A DNA stretch of 64,000 bases from Quercus robur (lineage: Eukaryota; Streptophyta; Magnoliopsida; Fagales; Fagaceae): the NCBI RefSeq assembly GCF_932294415.1, contig NC_065543.1:43174277-43238276 (forward strand), read 5' to 3'. The notes under the pieces are model-generated. The model ran no database searches and was not told the origin of the DNA. It was given only the letters and a program-made list of their open reading frames with translations. Of this stretch, positions 1 to 11,204 are shown one piece after another. A program made the position numbers and the translations under genes. How positions within the stretch are numbered: the stretch's first letter is position 1; every line of letters starts with the position of its first letter.

Positions 1-1250
1 TTAAACCAGTAAATTGTGACAGTAAAATATTAGTCTCTATAATCATATTGAAATGACTAACAGGTAGTGTTACTTTCACACATACTTCATTTTCTACTTC
101 TTATCTTACAGCCCTAACCAAACCCTCTTAAACCAGCAAATTGTGTCTACTAAAAATTTCAGCACTGTTTAGAACATACAGTTTTGTACTCTAGGCCTTG
201 ATTCTCCTCTAGAGAGTAATCATCAGAACTTATATCAACAAACTTGATCATACCATAGCACTTGTTCCTCTCCCTGAGCATGTAAACCTAACATAGTGAC
301 ATTAAAACGAACTTAAATGCATCAAATATTTAAAATCACGTACTTCAAAAATAACAAATTTACATATAAATCATCCAACATGATACATATATGCTGAAAA
401 GAAATGCATTATTGCAAAATGAATGCTTATTAAAGAAATGCATTACTGCAAAATGAATGCATTATTCTGTTTCTGATTTAGTGCAAAGAAGACATAAGGA
501 ATTTGGCTTAATGGAAATCAAGGTGTTCACATGTTGATTAGTTCAGCTCTCTCTATTTCTGATGGTGCACTGCCTAGGTGCCTAAGGGGACCTTAAGAAA
601 CTTCCTAAGCACTCCTTGGTATAATCACGGTGGTGACCAATGGAGTTTAACAACTCCACATCTTTATGCTACGCTTAGGCCTCCTTTAGAGTTGAGATAT
701 TCAAACATGTGATAGGGACTATCTAGGAAAGCTTTACAATCTTGAACTCATCAAAAGGAGTATGTTGTGAATTTCTCTAAAACCACCAGCAATTTTGTTG
801 GTGGATTTCTGTCACAAAAAACAAAACATTATCATAAAAACAGGACATTAACTTCGAAATTTATTGTTTCATGAGTTAAAATAATTATTTCAAGATATGC
901 CATGAAATATTGACTGATAGAAAAAGGAACATATACAATGTATGCGTTTTTCTTTTTCAGCGATTGAAATTACAGTATTTCTTTAGATTGTCAAAAGTTC
1001 ATCTAATATCTCAAAAAGATTGCAAAGAAAAATTTCTAATTCTGAGGTTGATCACGAAAAGTTAGTCTATTGACTTCATTTTCTTCTTCATTCATTTTCT
1101 TTTTCATCATATATGCATTTTTCCTTTGATGAGGACAACAGATATTCCTGCCTCACCTACTGACTTCATTGGCTATCTCTGTGCTAAGAAAACAACATAC
1201 ACTGCAAATTTTTTTTTTTTTTTTTTCTATCTAGTTGGTTACTATTAGTT
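1..1250. other. AT-rich intergenic stretch
   Basis: No reading frame, RNA gene or element termini could be supported here. It is AT-rich plant intergenic DNA with a short internal duplication near 405-470 (two copies of a phrase containing aaatgcatta) and a poly-T run at about 1210-1226. Confidence 0.6.
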
Positions 1251-1551
1251 TCATTATATATAGGCATCAATGTTGGTTGCCACAATGACAAAACAATTGA
1301 CCATAGATGAAAGGTGCTATATATAATACTTGAGGGTGGCTAGCACAATGACAGATATGCCACAAAGTGTTCCTACAAGAAATGTGCAAATGGATAAACA
1401 CCTACTCTTCTAAGTTTATGAAAATTATTCGGAAGGAAAAATGTCAACAAAAACTTATTTCATTCAGTAGGTTAATTTCTTACTTTCAACAAAATCTATT
1501 GTCAACAACTTATTTTAAATTATCACGTGCATCACACGTGTTAACAACTAG
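1251..1551 (+). mobile_element. Helitron-like 3' end, small non-autonomous element
   Basis: The 3' end is the clear part. A short hairpin (CACGTG-CATCA-CACGTG, 1534-1550 region) is followed by TTAACAA and CTAG at 1548-1551, then a T, the usual Helitron hairpin plus CTRR and A/T target. It resembles the other two Helitron-like ends in this window (56162 and 63774). The 5' end is less sure; TCATTATATATAGG at 1251 is a plausible TC start, giving about 300 bp. No coding capacity is seen. Confidence 0.42.
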
Positions 1552-2727
1552 TTATTTATATATGAGAGAAGATATTTCACGTGCTCTTGGCAAAAGATAA
1601 AAGCTTTTATTTTATTTTATTTAATGGTTAAGATTCGAAGTTATTTTTTTCTAACTCTTAATCTCAGCCGTCCATCTTACTATGCAAGCTCTATCATAAT
1701 AGCTTCGGATGGGGACAGAAAGCCTTGTGAGCTTCGATGGCAACGGCAATGGTAGTTTGTCGTTGCTGGTCTATGTTAAGAAACTTGGATTTTAGAGGTT
1801 GGGATCCAAACCCCAAACCCCCTATCTGGGCGTCAAAATCCCAAAATTCATTGATATCAAACAACGGCATGCTTCAAGCCTCTATGGTTAGGAATTTTAG
1901 AATTTAGTGCTCGAACAACGCCTCTTCTTCGTCTCCTAAAAAAAAAAAATAATAAATAAAAAAAAACCTTAACCCTAAGTCCCTAACCATGACTATTCCT
2001 ATGACATATTCAAGTCCTCTCTTTCTTTGTTTAAATTTGATTGTTACTTGGATCTGTTTGTATTTAGTAGTGGATTGTTAACGATCAGATTGAAAGCTTT
2101 AATCTAATATCTCTATTCTTTTGTTTTTCAATTTTGAAAGTTACTTTGATGGTTGGATCAATTTTTGTTTATTTATTTGATTTTTTGCCTTTTGTTTTCT
2201 ACAAGTTTCAGCGTATTTGCTACTATGGTTTTAGCAATCCGTTTGAGGGTTTAAATTTGGGCAACTCTTGGTCACACATTGAACAGGTTTGGCTTTATCT
2301 CTGTATTTCTTCATTTTCCTCTTTTCAAATTTGATTGTAAATTGTTGAGGCCTTACTATTTTACACATCATTATTCTAATACTCCGTTAGAATCTTTATA
2401 CATCATATTTTTCTTTAAATTGTAAAATAGTGGGGAGTAGGCTTATATGTGTTAATAGCATCTCACAAACTCATCTCCTGTTATTTTAACCTAATTAAAA
2501 TTTGTTACACAAATCCTTCTTTTACATATTGTTTAAGTCAATTCGATATTAATTTTCTATTTATTATATTTGTTTAATACTCTTCACCCTAAATCGTTTT
2601 ATTTCCTTAACCCGTTTTACACCTTCAACTTAAATCATAATACTTATCAAATTAATGCATATAACAAGATCATCTTTGAAATATTTGAAGCTAAAAGAAT
2701 TTCCCTTCTTTTAGGGGGAGAAGTTAA
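1552..2727. other. Intergenic, no supported gene
   Basis: AT-rich sequence with a poly-A/AT patch at 1938-1970. A pyrimidine-rich tract ending in ttttag at about 2714 looks like a splice acceptor before the membrane-protein frame that follows, but no matching upstream exon was recognised. Confidence 0.5.
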
Positions 2728-2901
2728 GTGGATTTTGATGTTAATGGATTTTCTATTTGTGTATGTGCCAGTGATGAAGCACTCATTTTCTTTGAAGCAT
2801 TTCATGCACCTCTTATCTTCCTCAAAACAATTCTTTGTGCCATAAATTGTATACACTTTCAAGCTTTGAATGTCTCGCCACTTGAAACACATCTTGGTAT
2901 C

Positions 2902-3318
2902 ATGTTGCTTTTCATAATGGCTACAATTGTCTATATCATTGCATATTTTGAGATAAAAGTACAACCGCAAGATGTTGCCTACCTTTTCATATTCAGGCTC
3001 ATTTGTCTGGTTTCTGCTATTCTTTCTGTTGAGCTACTTGTCGCATTAATCATTTCTCCCTTTTGGTTATTCATGGTTAATTTATGTCCAATCCTAATCA
3101 TAGGGGTAATGCATCATTGGTACCAAGGAATTTATGAGGGTCTCTACAAAACAGTTGGTATGGTACTCAAGGCAGTACATATCTTGTGTAACAAGATTTA
3201 TGGATTACTTTGTTGGATGTATGGGCGGCTCCTACAGATATTCCAATCGGGAGCTTCTGATGCAATTTCTTCAAGGCAAGGAGACATTGAGATGCAGCGG
3301 AAGTACCTCAGGATTTAG
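2902..3318 (+). CDS. Unrecognised small multi-pass membrane protein or gene fragment
   Basis: I do not recognise this gene. From the first in-frame ATG it would encode 138 aa. The frame stays open back to 2728, just after an in-frame TAA, adding 58 more residues that are also hydrophobic. Three or four hydrophobic segments are visible: about residues 1-15, a long one around 28-62 rich in Leu/Ile/Val, and weaker ones toward 75-110. The C-terminus is polar (SRQGDIEMQRKYLRI). An acceptor-like ttttag at 2714 lies upstream, so the frame could be a last exon, but the TAA at 2725 prevents simple read-in. It may equally be a decayed gene piece. No neighbouring gene explains it. Confidence 0.3.
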   Translation: MLLFIMATIVYIIAYFEIKVQPQDVAYLFIFRLICLVSAILSVELLVALIISPFWLFMVNLCPILIIGVMHHWYQGIYEGLYKTVGMVLKAVHILCNKIYGLLCWMYGRLLQIFQSGASDAISSRQGDIEMQRKYLRI

Positions 3319-3732
3319 TGGCCTAATATTGTTAACTACCTATAATCTACAAAGTAAGCAACTTACGCAATTTTCCCTGTGAAAGTTTGAATTTATTTTC
3401 ACTTTGTTCAAACTAAGCAATGCAATTTTTAAAATTTTTAGCAACTAGATTTAAAGGTTAAAAGGTATAGGGAAAGCTAGATTTCCATTCTTTTTAAACC
3501 AGACGGAACCAGAACATTAGGACACCACATCTGACCCAAACACAGCAGCCATAATAGAATACTACAAATAGACAACACAGTTGCTCTAGCTTAGAACAAA
3601 AAACATGCATATATAGTGACTGATGTTTACAAACTTTGTGGTTACTAAATAGGATCCCGATGCTTGTGATTCCTTTCCTGTGTAGTAGTCATAGCTGGTC
3701 TAAGAGTTAAAATTGATTGCAATATCCTTTTT
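3319..3732. other. Spacer between membrane-protein frame and LINE
   Basis: AT-rich; no gene, RNA or repeat end recognised. The 5' junction of the LINE that follows lies somewhere near 3733-3800 and could not be fixed. Confidence 0.5.
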
Positions 3733-3792
3733 GTGTTGCATTCCCAAAAGTGGCATCCTAGTAATACTTTATTGCTTTATTTGTGTTTGCAC

Positions 3793-4515
3793 ACACGAGC
3801 AGTAGATGCCGAGTCGGCCCCTCTGCTAGATTTCTCTCACACCACCTTTTGGATGCAAATCCATAACGTCCCAGCACACATTGCTACTCAGGAAACAGGT
3901 GAATCAATTGGAAAAACACTAGGTCAGGTGGTGCAAGTGGCTGATCCTGAAGACGACAACTTGAGGGGTGAGTTTTTGAGAGTGCGAATAGTCTTAGATT
4001 TCACTCGGCCTCTACAAAGATGCTGTAAGCTATGGGCTGAAAGGAAACTAGTGGGTTGGGTGGGTCTAAAATATGAACAACTTCCAAATTTTTGTTATTG
4101 GTGTGGGATTGTTGGACATGGGGATAGAGATTGTGAAGTGTGGCTTCATGGCAAGGGTCATTTAAGGAGAGAAGACCAATAGTATAGAGATTGGTTGAGA
4201 GCAGATGTAGCAAGAATAACACGTAAATCGGTGGCTATGATTGCTGGGGCTTCTCGGTCTCAAGCACCTTGGATGAAGCAGAAGAAATTTCAAGTCCACA
4301 ATCAAAGTGAGCAGAGTGGGGACTTCTCCCAATCAAATACCATGGATAACTCAGGTCTTGGGAGCAGACGAGTTATCGGAGCGAAGCACGCCTCAGTCCC
4401 AAATCCTGTGGTCTCTCCGGTTGTGGTGGTTAGCCAAGGTAGTTCATCTAAGCGCAAACAGGTTGCGTTGAATGCAGATGGGGGGTTTCCAGAGATGCAG
4501 GCGGCAAGGTTGTAA
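3793..4515 (+). pseudogene. LINE ORF1 remnant (DUF4283-like end plus zinc knuckle)
   Basis: The frame from about 3793 reads a segment typical of plant LINE ORF1 (FWMQIHNVP ... GEFLRVRIVLDFTRPL) followed by a zinc knuckle CYWCGIVGHGDRDCEVW with C-x2-C-x4-H-x4-C spacing. It binds RNA in intact elements. A TAG at 4180-4182 interrupts it; the same protein theme (basic, Ser/Gln-rich) continues beyond to about 4515. The N-terminal half is absent. The residues before about 3793 do not look like LINE protein. Confidence 0.75.
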
Positions 4516-4890
4516 AAGTGTGTGGTTGGCTTGACTATCACAAAACCAATGGGTTTGTGATAGTAAGGTATTGCCAACTGAGGAGCAGGCAAGTAAGGTG
4601 TTGCCTTCGGAATCACAAAGCCCTACGTGTGATAGCTCAAACAGAGCTACACCCTTAGTGAAATTAGCAAGGGAGTGGAAAAGATTATCTCGTGAGAAAG
4701 GATCTTCAACCCATGAGTACAATATGGGAAGTGGTTCTAGTGGTGAGAGGGGGGAAAACATGCTTGGGAAGCGTCACATGTGTTCAAACCTTGAGGAGCA
4801 GGGTAATAAGAAGCATTGCATGGATATTGGTGGCTTGGAGGACATCCAATTTTCTAAGGTGGTTGTTGGGGTCCAGCACCACCGGTCGCA

Positions 4891-7800
4891 ATGAGTTGCC
4901 TTAGTTGGAACTATCATGGGCTTGGGAACCCACAGACAGAGGATGAAGTTGTTGCCTTGGTGACAGCTAAAGATCACATGCAGGTTTTCTTAATGGAAAC
5001 AAAAGCTGACAAACCTACTTTGGAGAGAGTTGGTAGAAAGATTCACTATACTAATTTGTTCTTTGTTCCTCGTGTCAATACAGGTGCTGGCCTTGCTTTG
5101 TATTGGAAGTCTGAGACCGAGGTGGATGTGCAGGCTTTCTCTAATTGCCACATTGACGCTATTATTAACCAAGGAGTGGATGACACCTGGCGTTTCATGG
5201 GTTTCTATGGAGAACCTGATACAACCAGCCGGGAACACTCCTCGGCTACCCTTCGTGCTTTGAGTCACCATTCTTCGTTGCCTTGGGTGTGTATGGGTGA
5301 CTTCAATGAAATTTTGTTTGCTGAGGAGAAAATGGGATGGTTGGACAGACCGGAGAGCCAAATGTAGGGTTTCAGGAATGCTTTGGATTATTGTAGACTA
5401 AAAGACCTTAGGTTTAATGGGTTTCCTTTTATGTGGTGTAATCGTAGACCTAGTGATCAAAATACTTAGATTCGGCTGGATAGGGGTGTGGCTACTATTG
5501 AGTGGATTTTACAGTTTCCAACTTCTCGAATATATCATTTTGAAGCCTTCCATTCAGACCATAAACCTCTCCTGCTTTGCTCAGAGTCAGAATTTAAAAG
5601 ATTCTATAGGAGGGGTAAGCCCTTTCGGTTTGAATCTATGTGGTTAAAGGACACTTCTTATGAAGGGGTGATAAAAGATTCTTGGAGAGAGCGGCCTGTG
5701 TTGGATTCAGTTTGGGGCTTTAATAGAAAGATAATGGCATGTCAAGGTAATCTGAAGGAGTGGAATAAAAAGTGTTTCGGGCATGTCCAAAATTCTTTGG
5801 CCAAAAAACTTAAAGAGCTGAAAAGTGCAGAGGAAGATGGTAGCTATGTAACAAACCCGTACAGAATTTACTCATTGAGAGAGGAGATTCAAAAGCTTAA
5901 AGGTAGGGAAGAAAGCATGTGGAAGCAGCGATCTCGAAACGCATGGCTTAAGGAAGGTGATAGTAATTCACGTATTTTCATTGTCGAGCTACTCAACGAA
6001 ATCGCCGAAATTTCATAGTGGGATTGGAAGATGGGGAGGGTGTTTGGATAGAGGATGAAGCTCAGATGGGTGGCATTATAGAGGAGTACTTTCGATCAAT
6101 CTATACAACCTTAAATCCTTCAGGCCTAAATGAGATTCTCAATGAAATCCAACCTGCCTTGACCAAGGAGGCAGCTGTGCTATTGGGCCGAGATTTCAAT
6201 GATGAGGAGGTTCGGATTGCTCTTAGCCAAATGGCACCCCTTATTGCATCGGGGCCTAATGGTATGTCCCCTATTTTCTGTAAGTCTTTTTGGCACATTG
6301 TAGGTCAGGATGTGACGTCAGTTGTGCTTAATGCTTTGAATACTAGGGTAGTGCCTGAATTACTCATCTCTACTTTTATTTCTCTTTTTCCGAAAATAAA
6401 ACATCCCAAAAAAGTATCTGATTATCGGCCCATTAGTCTTTGTAATGTCATTTATAAGTTGATTTCTAAGGTGTTAGTGAATAGGCTAAAAAAATTTATG
6501 GCGAGTGCCATTCCTGAGTCTCAAAGTGCATTCTTATCTGGTCGTCTTATTTCAGACAATGTTCTAGTGGCATTTGAAACTCTCCATTACCTTAAGCAAA
6601 AAACGAAGGGAAAGGTGGGCCATATGGCGCTCAAGCTTGACATGAGCAAAGCCTATGACTGGGTGGAATGAGAATTTTTAGAGAAAATAATGCTGCATCT
6701 TGGGCTTGGGGAGAGGATTGTTAGTCTCATTATGTCATGCATAAGATCTGTGTCCTACTCTATGATTTTGAATGGGAAAACTGTTGGATATATTAAGCCT
6801 AGCCGTGGTCTCCGTCAAGGTGACCCACTATCGCCTTACATTTTTCTTATGTATGCAATGGGGTTGCAAAGTTTATTACAGAAGGCTGAATTGGAAGGGC
6901 AGATTCATGGGGTGGCTATATGTAGAAACGATCCAAAGGTGTCACATTTATTTTTTGCAGATGACAGTGTTTTATTTTGCCGTGCAAATGAAGATGAATG
7001 CCAGAAAATACTTGACATCTTAGATATCTATGAGAGAGGCTCAGGGCAGAAGGTAAACCGTGACAAAACTAATGTTTTCTTTAGCTCCAATACCTCCCAT
7101 GAAGTGTAGGTGCGGATTCAATAGATTTTGGGTGTCCCTTCCATTCGTCAATTTGAAAAATATTTGGGTTTGCCGGCTTTAGTGGGTAGAGCAAAGAAAC
7201 AAAGCTTCATCTATATCAAAGAAAGGGTTTGGAAGAAACTTCAAGGGTGGAAAGAGAAGCTTTTGTCTCACGCTGGTAGGGAAGTTTTAATCAAATCCGT
7301 CATCTAGGTGATTCCAACATACTCTATGAGTTGCTTCAAACTCCCTAAGGGGTTAATTAAGGAATTGAAAGTTTTGATCTGGAAATTTTGGTGGGGTTAT
7401 AATGGTGAAAGTAGAAAGACCCATTGGGTGAAATGGGAGCGTTTATGTGAAGCTAAGGAGGTAGGGGAGTTGGAGTTTAAAGAAATTGAGAAGTTCAAGG
7501 AGGCTTTGTTAGCTAAATAAGTATGGCGTATGATTAACAACCCCGATTCTCTTTGCCATTGTGTTTTCAAGGCGTGGTTTTTGTCGGAGTGTTCTATTTT
7601 AAAGGCAAAAGATTCACCTACGGGGTCCTATGCGTGGAAAAGTATCATTGGTACAAGGGATGTAATTCGTAAAGGGATGATATGGTGTATATGAACAGGG
7701 GATTCTGTGCGACTCAAGGTGGATAAGTGGCTGCCTGGGCCCACAAACAGATCGGTCATCTCTCCCCTACCCCAAATTCCTGAGGATTCCAAAGTCAGTA

Positions 7801-8985
7801 TGTTGATTGATCAGGACAGAGTTGAGTGGAAATCGGAGTTGGTGCAACAGCTCTTTTTACCCCATGAAGCTGAAATTATTTTGGGTATCCCTCTGAGCAT
7901 TCGGCGTCCTGTGGATCGTATTATATGGGCTCATACGCCGTCTGGTATGTTTACTATTAGTAGTGCGTATAAGTTGCTTGTTTCTTGTGAATCTGTCTCT
8001 AATGCAGGTACCTCCAATCTGGATATTCAAAAAAAATTCTGGAAGAGTATATGGCAGTTACGGGTTCCTAATAAAATTAAACATTTTGCTTGGCATGCCA
8101 GCAACAATGCTTTGCTAACAATGGTAAATCTTCCAAATTGTTCTAAATGTTAGCTGCAATCTATGCAAAGATCAACCAGAAGATGTTTTACCTGCAGTCT
8201 GGTTTTGCAAGGAGATTCGTGGCGTTTGGGACTCTCTTGACTGGTCCCACCAATCGGTTCTGTCTCCTCCTATGTGTTTTAGTGATCTGCTTGCCAGGTT
8301 TCTGCATTCCCGTGACGAATTTTGAGCTAAGATCTTTATCATTGCAGCGTGGATGATTTGGAATAGACGCAATGCGCTTCACTTTGGCCGACCTGCCCTT
8401 CTAGTTCCTAGCATTTGTAGTAAAGCTAGCAGCTATTTGCAAGAATTTCTTCAAGCCCAGACTGAGGAACCAGCCCCACCCCGAGCTCCTGTTGTGCAGC
8501 AGTGGCGCCTTCCCGATTCCCATTGCTTCAAGGTGAATTTTGATGCTCCGGTGTTTCGTGATTTAAACAAGGCAGGCTTAGGTGTTATTGTTCGTGACTG
8601 TGGAGGTGCGGTTTTGGGAGCTCTGTCTTCATCGATTCCCCTGGCCCAATCAGTAGCTGATGTAGAAGCCTTAGCATGTTTGAAGGTGGTAAAGTTTGCT
8701 CTTGAGATTGGTCTTACCCGTGTGATCTTTGAGGGTGATTCTGCTGTCATCATTAGCGCTCTCACTCAAGAAAACGGTGAGGTGGCCAACTATGGTAACA
8801 TTTTAGAGGATATTAGGCAGCTCGTAGGTGCTTTTCAGTCTGTTATTTTCTCTCATACAAGTTGTGTTTGTAATTCTGTTGTTGATGCTCTTGCTAAGAA
8901 AGCTAAGCTAGTGGTTGGGGATCAGTTTTGGTTAGGTGATTTGCCAGTTGATATTGCCCCGCTTGTGTATCTTTACATTCATTAA
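4891..8985 (+). pseudogene. LINE ORF2 remnant: endonuclease, RT, zf-RVT, RNase H
   Basis: It starts with MSCLSWNYHGLGNPQT, the N-terminus of AP-like endonucleases of plant LINEs; WVCMGDFNEIL (about 5286) and FHSDHKPLLL (about 5550) are later endonuclease motifs. RT motifs include DYRPISLCNVIYKLISK (6421), SRGLRQGDPLSPYIF (about 6802) and the catalytic FADDSVLF (6955). A zf-RVT region (NKIKHFAWHA, about 8071) is shortened: CNLC is followed almost at once by downstream sequence. The RNase H domain (VNFDAPVF, VEALACLKVV, FEGDSAVII, VDALAKKA) ends at 8985. Stops are present at 5365-5367, about 5468, 6016-6018 and 6669-6671, among others, and there is a frame change near 8150. It encoded the machinery for target-primed reverse transcription and is no longer functional. 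Confidence 0.85.
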
Positions 8986-9136
8986 GTTTTTTTCTTCTTT
9001 GAATAAAGCCCAAGCTTATGGTCTGGTTTCTCAAAAAAAAAAAAATTTTTTTTGTCGTAAATGAAGGGATTTGATTCTTGGAATTAAACCTTTTAGGTTG
9101 GTATAATAACGTCACTGACATCAGAATTAGCTAATC

Positions 9137-9325
9137 ACTTGAATACCTCATGTGAGCACCAGTTAGTTCAACTGGTAAAGTTTTTAATGATTGAATAAGA
9201 GATCTGTGGTTCAATCCCCGCCTACATCAAAAACCGTTGGTATCTTAATCTGATGATAAAGAACTATTATTAAGAGTGGACGTCATAGGTTGAAACTTTC
9301 TCAAAAAAAAAAACTTGGATACCTC
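9137..9325 (+). mobile_element. tRNA-derived SINE with 13-bp target duplication
   Basis: The body is 9150-9312. It carries RNA polymerase III promoter boxes: an A-box-like TAGTTCAACTGG near 9171 and a B box GGTTCAATCCC near 9210. It ends in an A-rich tail at about 9302-9312. The flanks 9137-9149 and 9313-9325 are a 13-bp duplication (ACTTG[A/G]ATACCTC) with one difference, which fixes both ends. The body is 163 bp, a normal plant SINE size. It needs LINE enzymes for movement; none of the LINE copies here looks active. Confidence 0.82.
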
Positions 9326-9540
9326 CTTAATTTTCTTTTTAATTTTGATATATATAATATTATTTGAATGTATGAATTACTATGATGATTATTCTTTATC
9401 ATCAATTGAAAAAATTCCTTGATTTTTGGTGCACATACGATTCGAAGTCCAATTTTTTATTTATATTAGTTGAGTTAATAGGAATCCACATAAACATCTT
9501 TTAACTTAATTATTGATCTTTTAAATAGAAATCCATATTA

Positions 9541-9816
9541 GTTATGGACTTACTTTATTTTCTGAATAATCCAATCATGGACTAATTAGAAATACATTGT
9601 CACTTTGGAAGAAATTTTTTATACAATTTTGTAAGAAATATCACACGTGTTGGAGTTCATAAAATACAGACTTTATATACACAAAGACAAATGATAAGGT
9701 CTGGAAGAATATCCTTCCACCCAATAATGCAACACTAATAAAAAATATTTCATAGGAAAATGATTGTAGGACATAGACATGCGCACATTGACTTGCTGCC
9801 ATTATATTCATTGATT
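9541..9816 (+). repeat. NFD4-type upstream block, first copy
   Basis: This segment is repeated at 9970-10250 with high similarity: it shares phrases such as ggacttactttattttc, caatcatggactaattag, atcacacgtgttggagttc and ccacccaataatgcaacac. Shorter versions of the same phrases lie upstream of NFD4-like copies 2 and 4 and at 48700-48902, so the block belongs to the 5' flank of this gene family. It contains a CACGTG element (G-box). Confidence 0.7.
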
Positions 9817-9969
9817 TTTTTTAGTTATAAACATCTCAATTAAAATAGATGAATATATAAAGACAAAGATATATATAAAATTAAAACTAGTCAAAATGGA
9901 TATGTAAAATCAATAAATATTACGCTTAAACTCTTTTATATATATATATATATATATTTCAAAGTCCTT

Positions 9970-10250
9970 TCAATTATGGACTTACTTTATTTTCCAAAGA
10001 ATCCAATCATGGACTAATTAGAAAAACATTATCACTTTGTAAGAAATTTTTTATACAACTTTGTAAGAAATATCACACGTGTTGGAGTTCATAAAAAGCA
10101 TACTTTATATACACAAAGACAAATTATAAAGGTATATGGAAGAATATCCTTCCACCCAATAATGCAACACTAATAAAAAAATATTTCACAGGAAAATGAT
10201 TGTAGGACATAGGCATGCACACATTGAGTCATTGATTTAGCTGCCATTAT
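9970..10250 (+). repeat. NFD4-type upstream block, second copy
   Basis: Direct repeat of 9541-9816, lying immediately upstream of the NFD4-like 5' scrap at 10341. The two copies are separated by an AT-rich stretch with a (TA)n run at about 9938-9956. Both carry the CACGTG core. This is a local duplication of the probable promoter region. Confidence 0.7.
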
Positions 10251-10291
10251 AAGCTAATATTACTATTTTCTGGTATTATAACTTATCTAGA

Positions 10292-10298
10292 TATATAA
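10292..10298 (+). promoter_or_regulatory. TATA-box-like site before the NFD4-like scrap
   Basis: ATATATAAAGGCAAG lies about 45 bp before the ATG at 10341. The trailing AGGCAAG(A)n leader phrase recurs just before the ATGs of copies 1, 2 and 3, which supports it as a family core-promoter/5'UTR element. Confidence 0.45.
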
Positions 10299-10340
10299 AG
10301 GCAAGAAAAAAAAAATCTAAGAGAAATCTGATTGAGAAGG

Positions 10341-10450
10341 ATGAGCAACAATTGGGTGGCCACAGTGGCAAGCATATGTATCCAGTGTAGCAGTGGTACT
10401 GCATATATACACCTCCAGTGTGTGCTCCTCAGTTCTAAAATCAGGTGTAA
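10341..10450 (+). pseudogene. NFD4-like 5' scrap (exon 1 start only)
   Basis: From ATG 10341 the frame reads MSNNWVATVASICIQCSSG, matching the N-terminus and first membrane segment of the intact NFD4-like copies. Just after that, small insertions break the frame; the nucleotides can still be followed to about 10443 (ctcagttctaaaatcag matches the SSVLKS codons of the other copies). Homology then stops. The following 250 bp do not match exon 1. A dead, truncated member at the left end of the array. Confidence 0.8.
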
Positions 10451-11204
10451 CCAAATTTTGTTCATATTAATTTATTTTTGTCGTGAAAAGATGCTAGTAC
10501 AGCAATATTTTACATATTTTTTGTCACAATTTACCATATGATGATTGGTGAGTTATGCGTGGCAAAGAAAAATGATAGGTCCACAATTTCACCACTAACA
10601 ATACAACGTTTTGGTCTATTCCATCGCTATTTGTGTGAAATGTTGTGATGCTAATGTTGCTTTTTGTTGTCCGAGATTTTAGATAGCAAGAGAACACTTT
10701 GGCCCATTCCATCGCCAGATGGGTCTTTTCTCGTCTGAGTCGTTAATTCCATCCCAAATATGGCAATATTCGTGTATCCCACTTGCAATATATATAGCAA
10801 GAGGCCAAGAGCAATGTCAAGTTGGTTTAGCTGAGGGGAATATTGATGAAAGTAAACTCATTTTGACTGGAGAGCTGTTGCGGAAAATTGCTGCCTTGCA
10901 TTTTGGTTGATGAGGAAGTGGTAGGGCGGTAAGGCACACAGCCCAATGCCACTATTATAATATTTCTAACACATGCTTAAATTTTACATTCTTTCTATGT
11001 TCAAGGGCAAATGAAATGATACAGTTTTGAAGAAGAATATTCACCACCCAATCATTCAAGACTAAACAAAAAATTTAATTGTTCATCAAAAGCAAAAGAT
11101 TTAAATATGATAAATTGAAAAAAAAAATTAAATTAATAAATTCAACTCGTCTCAATGGGTTCCAATAGTTTAACGTTTTTTTTTTTTTTTTTTTTTTTTT
11201 TTTT
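10451..11204. other. Spacer; no supported gene
   Basis: No gene recognised. Around 11000-11080 a phrase (gaagaatattcaccacccaatcattcaagactaa) resembles the NFD4 upstream block in diverged form. A long poly-T run occupies about 11176-11204 and abuts the MITE that follows. Confidence 0.45.

Larger units (their letters stand above)
3733..9045 (+). mobile_element. Plant L1-type LINE with RNase H, decayed, 5'-truncated
   Basis: A non-LTR retrotransposon in sense orientation. In order it has a gag-like ORF1 with a CCHC knuckle (from about 3790), an endonuclease (from 4891), a reverse transcriptase (about 6100-7300), a zf-RVT-like region (about 7950-8200), an RNase H domain (about 8510-8970) and a 3' poly-A tail (about 9032-9045). 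The N-terminal part of ORF1 expected in plant L1 elements is missing, so it is 5'-truncated. No convincing target duplication was found: a T-rich tttttgt phrase occurs near 3728 and after the tail, which is too weak to use. About ten stops or frame changes interrupt it, so it is an old, dead copy. Confidence 0.88.

Noticed and set aside
1534-1585. Cluster of CACGTG G-boxes as a promoter
   Set aside because: Two of the three form the stem of a Helitron-like terminal hairpin before CTAG; no gene start follows.
3725-3738. Possible LINE target duplication (tttttgt phrase near 3728 and after the tail at 9046)
   Set aside because: Only a low-complexity T-rich match; not enough to fix the 5' end.
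9150-9230. tRNA gene suggested by A- and B-box sequences
   Set aside because: No cloverleaf closes, and a poly-A tail and long target duplication show it is a SINE.
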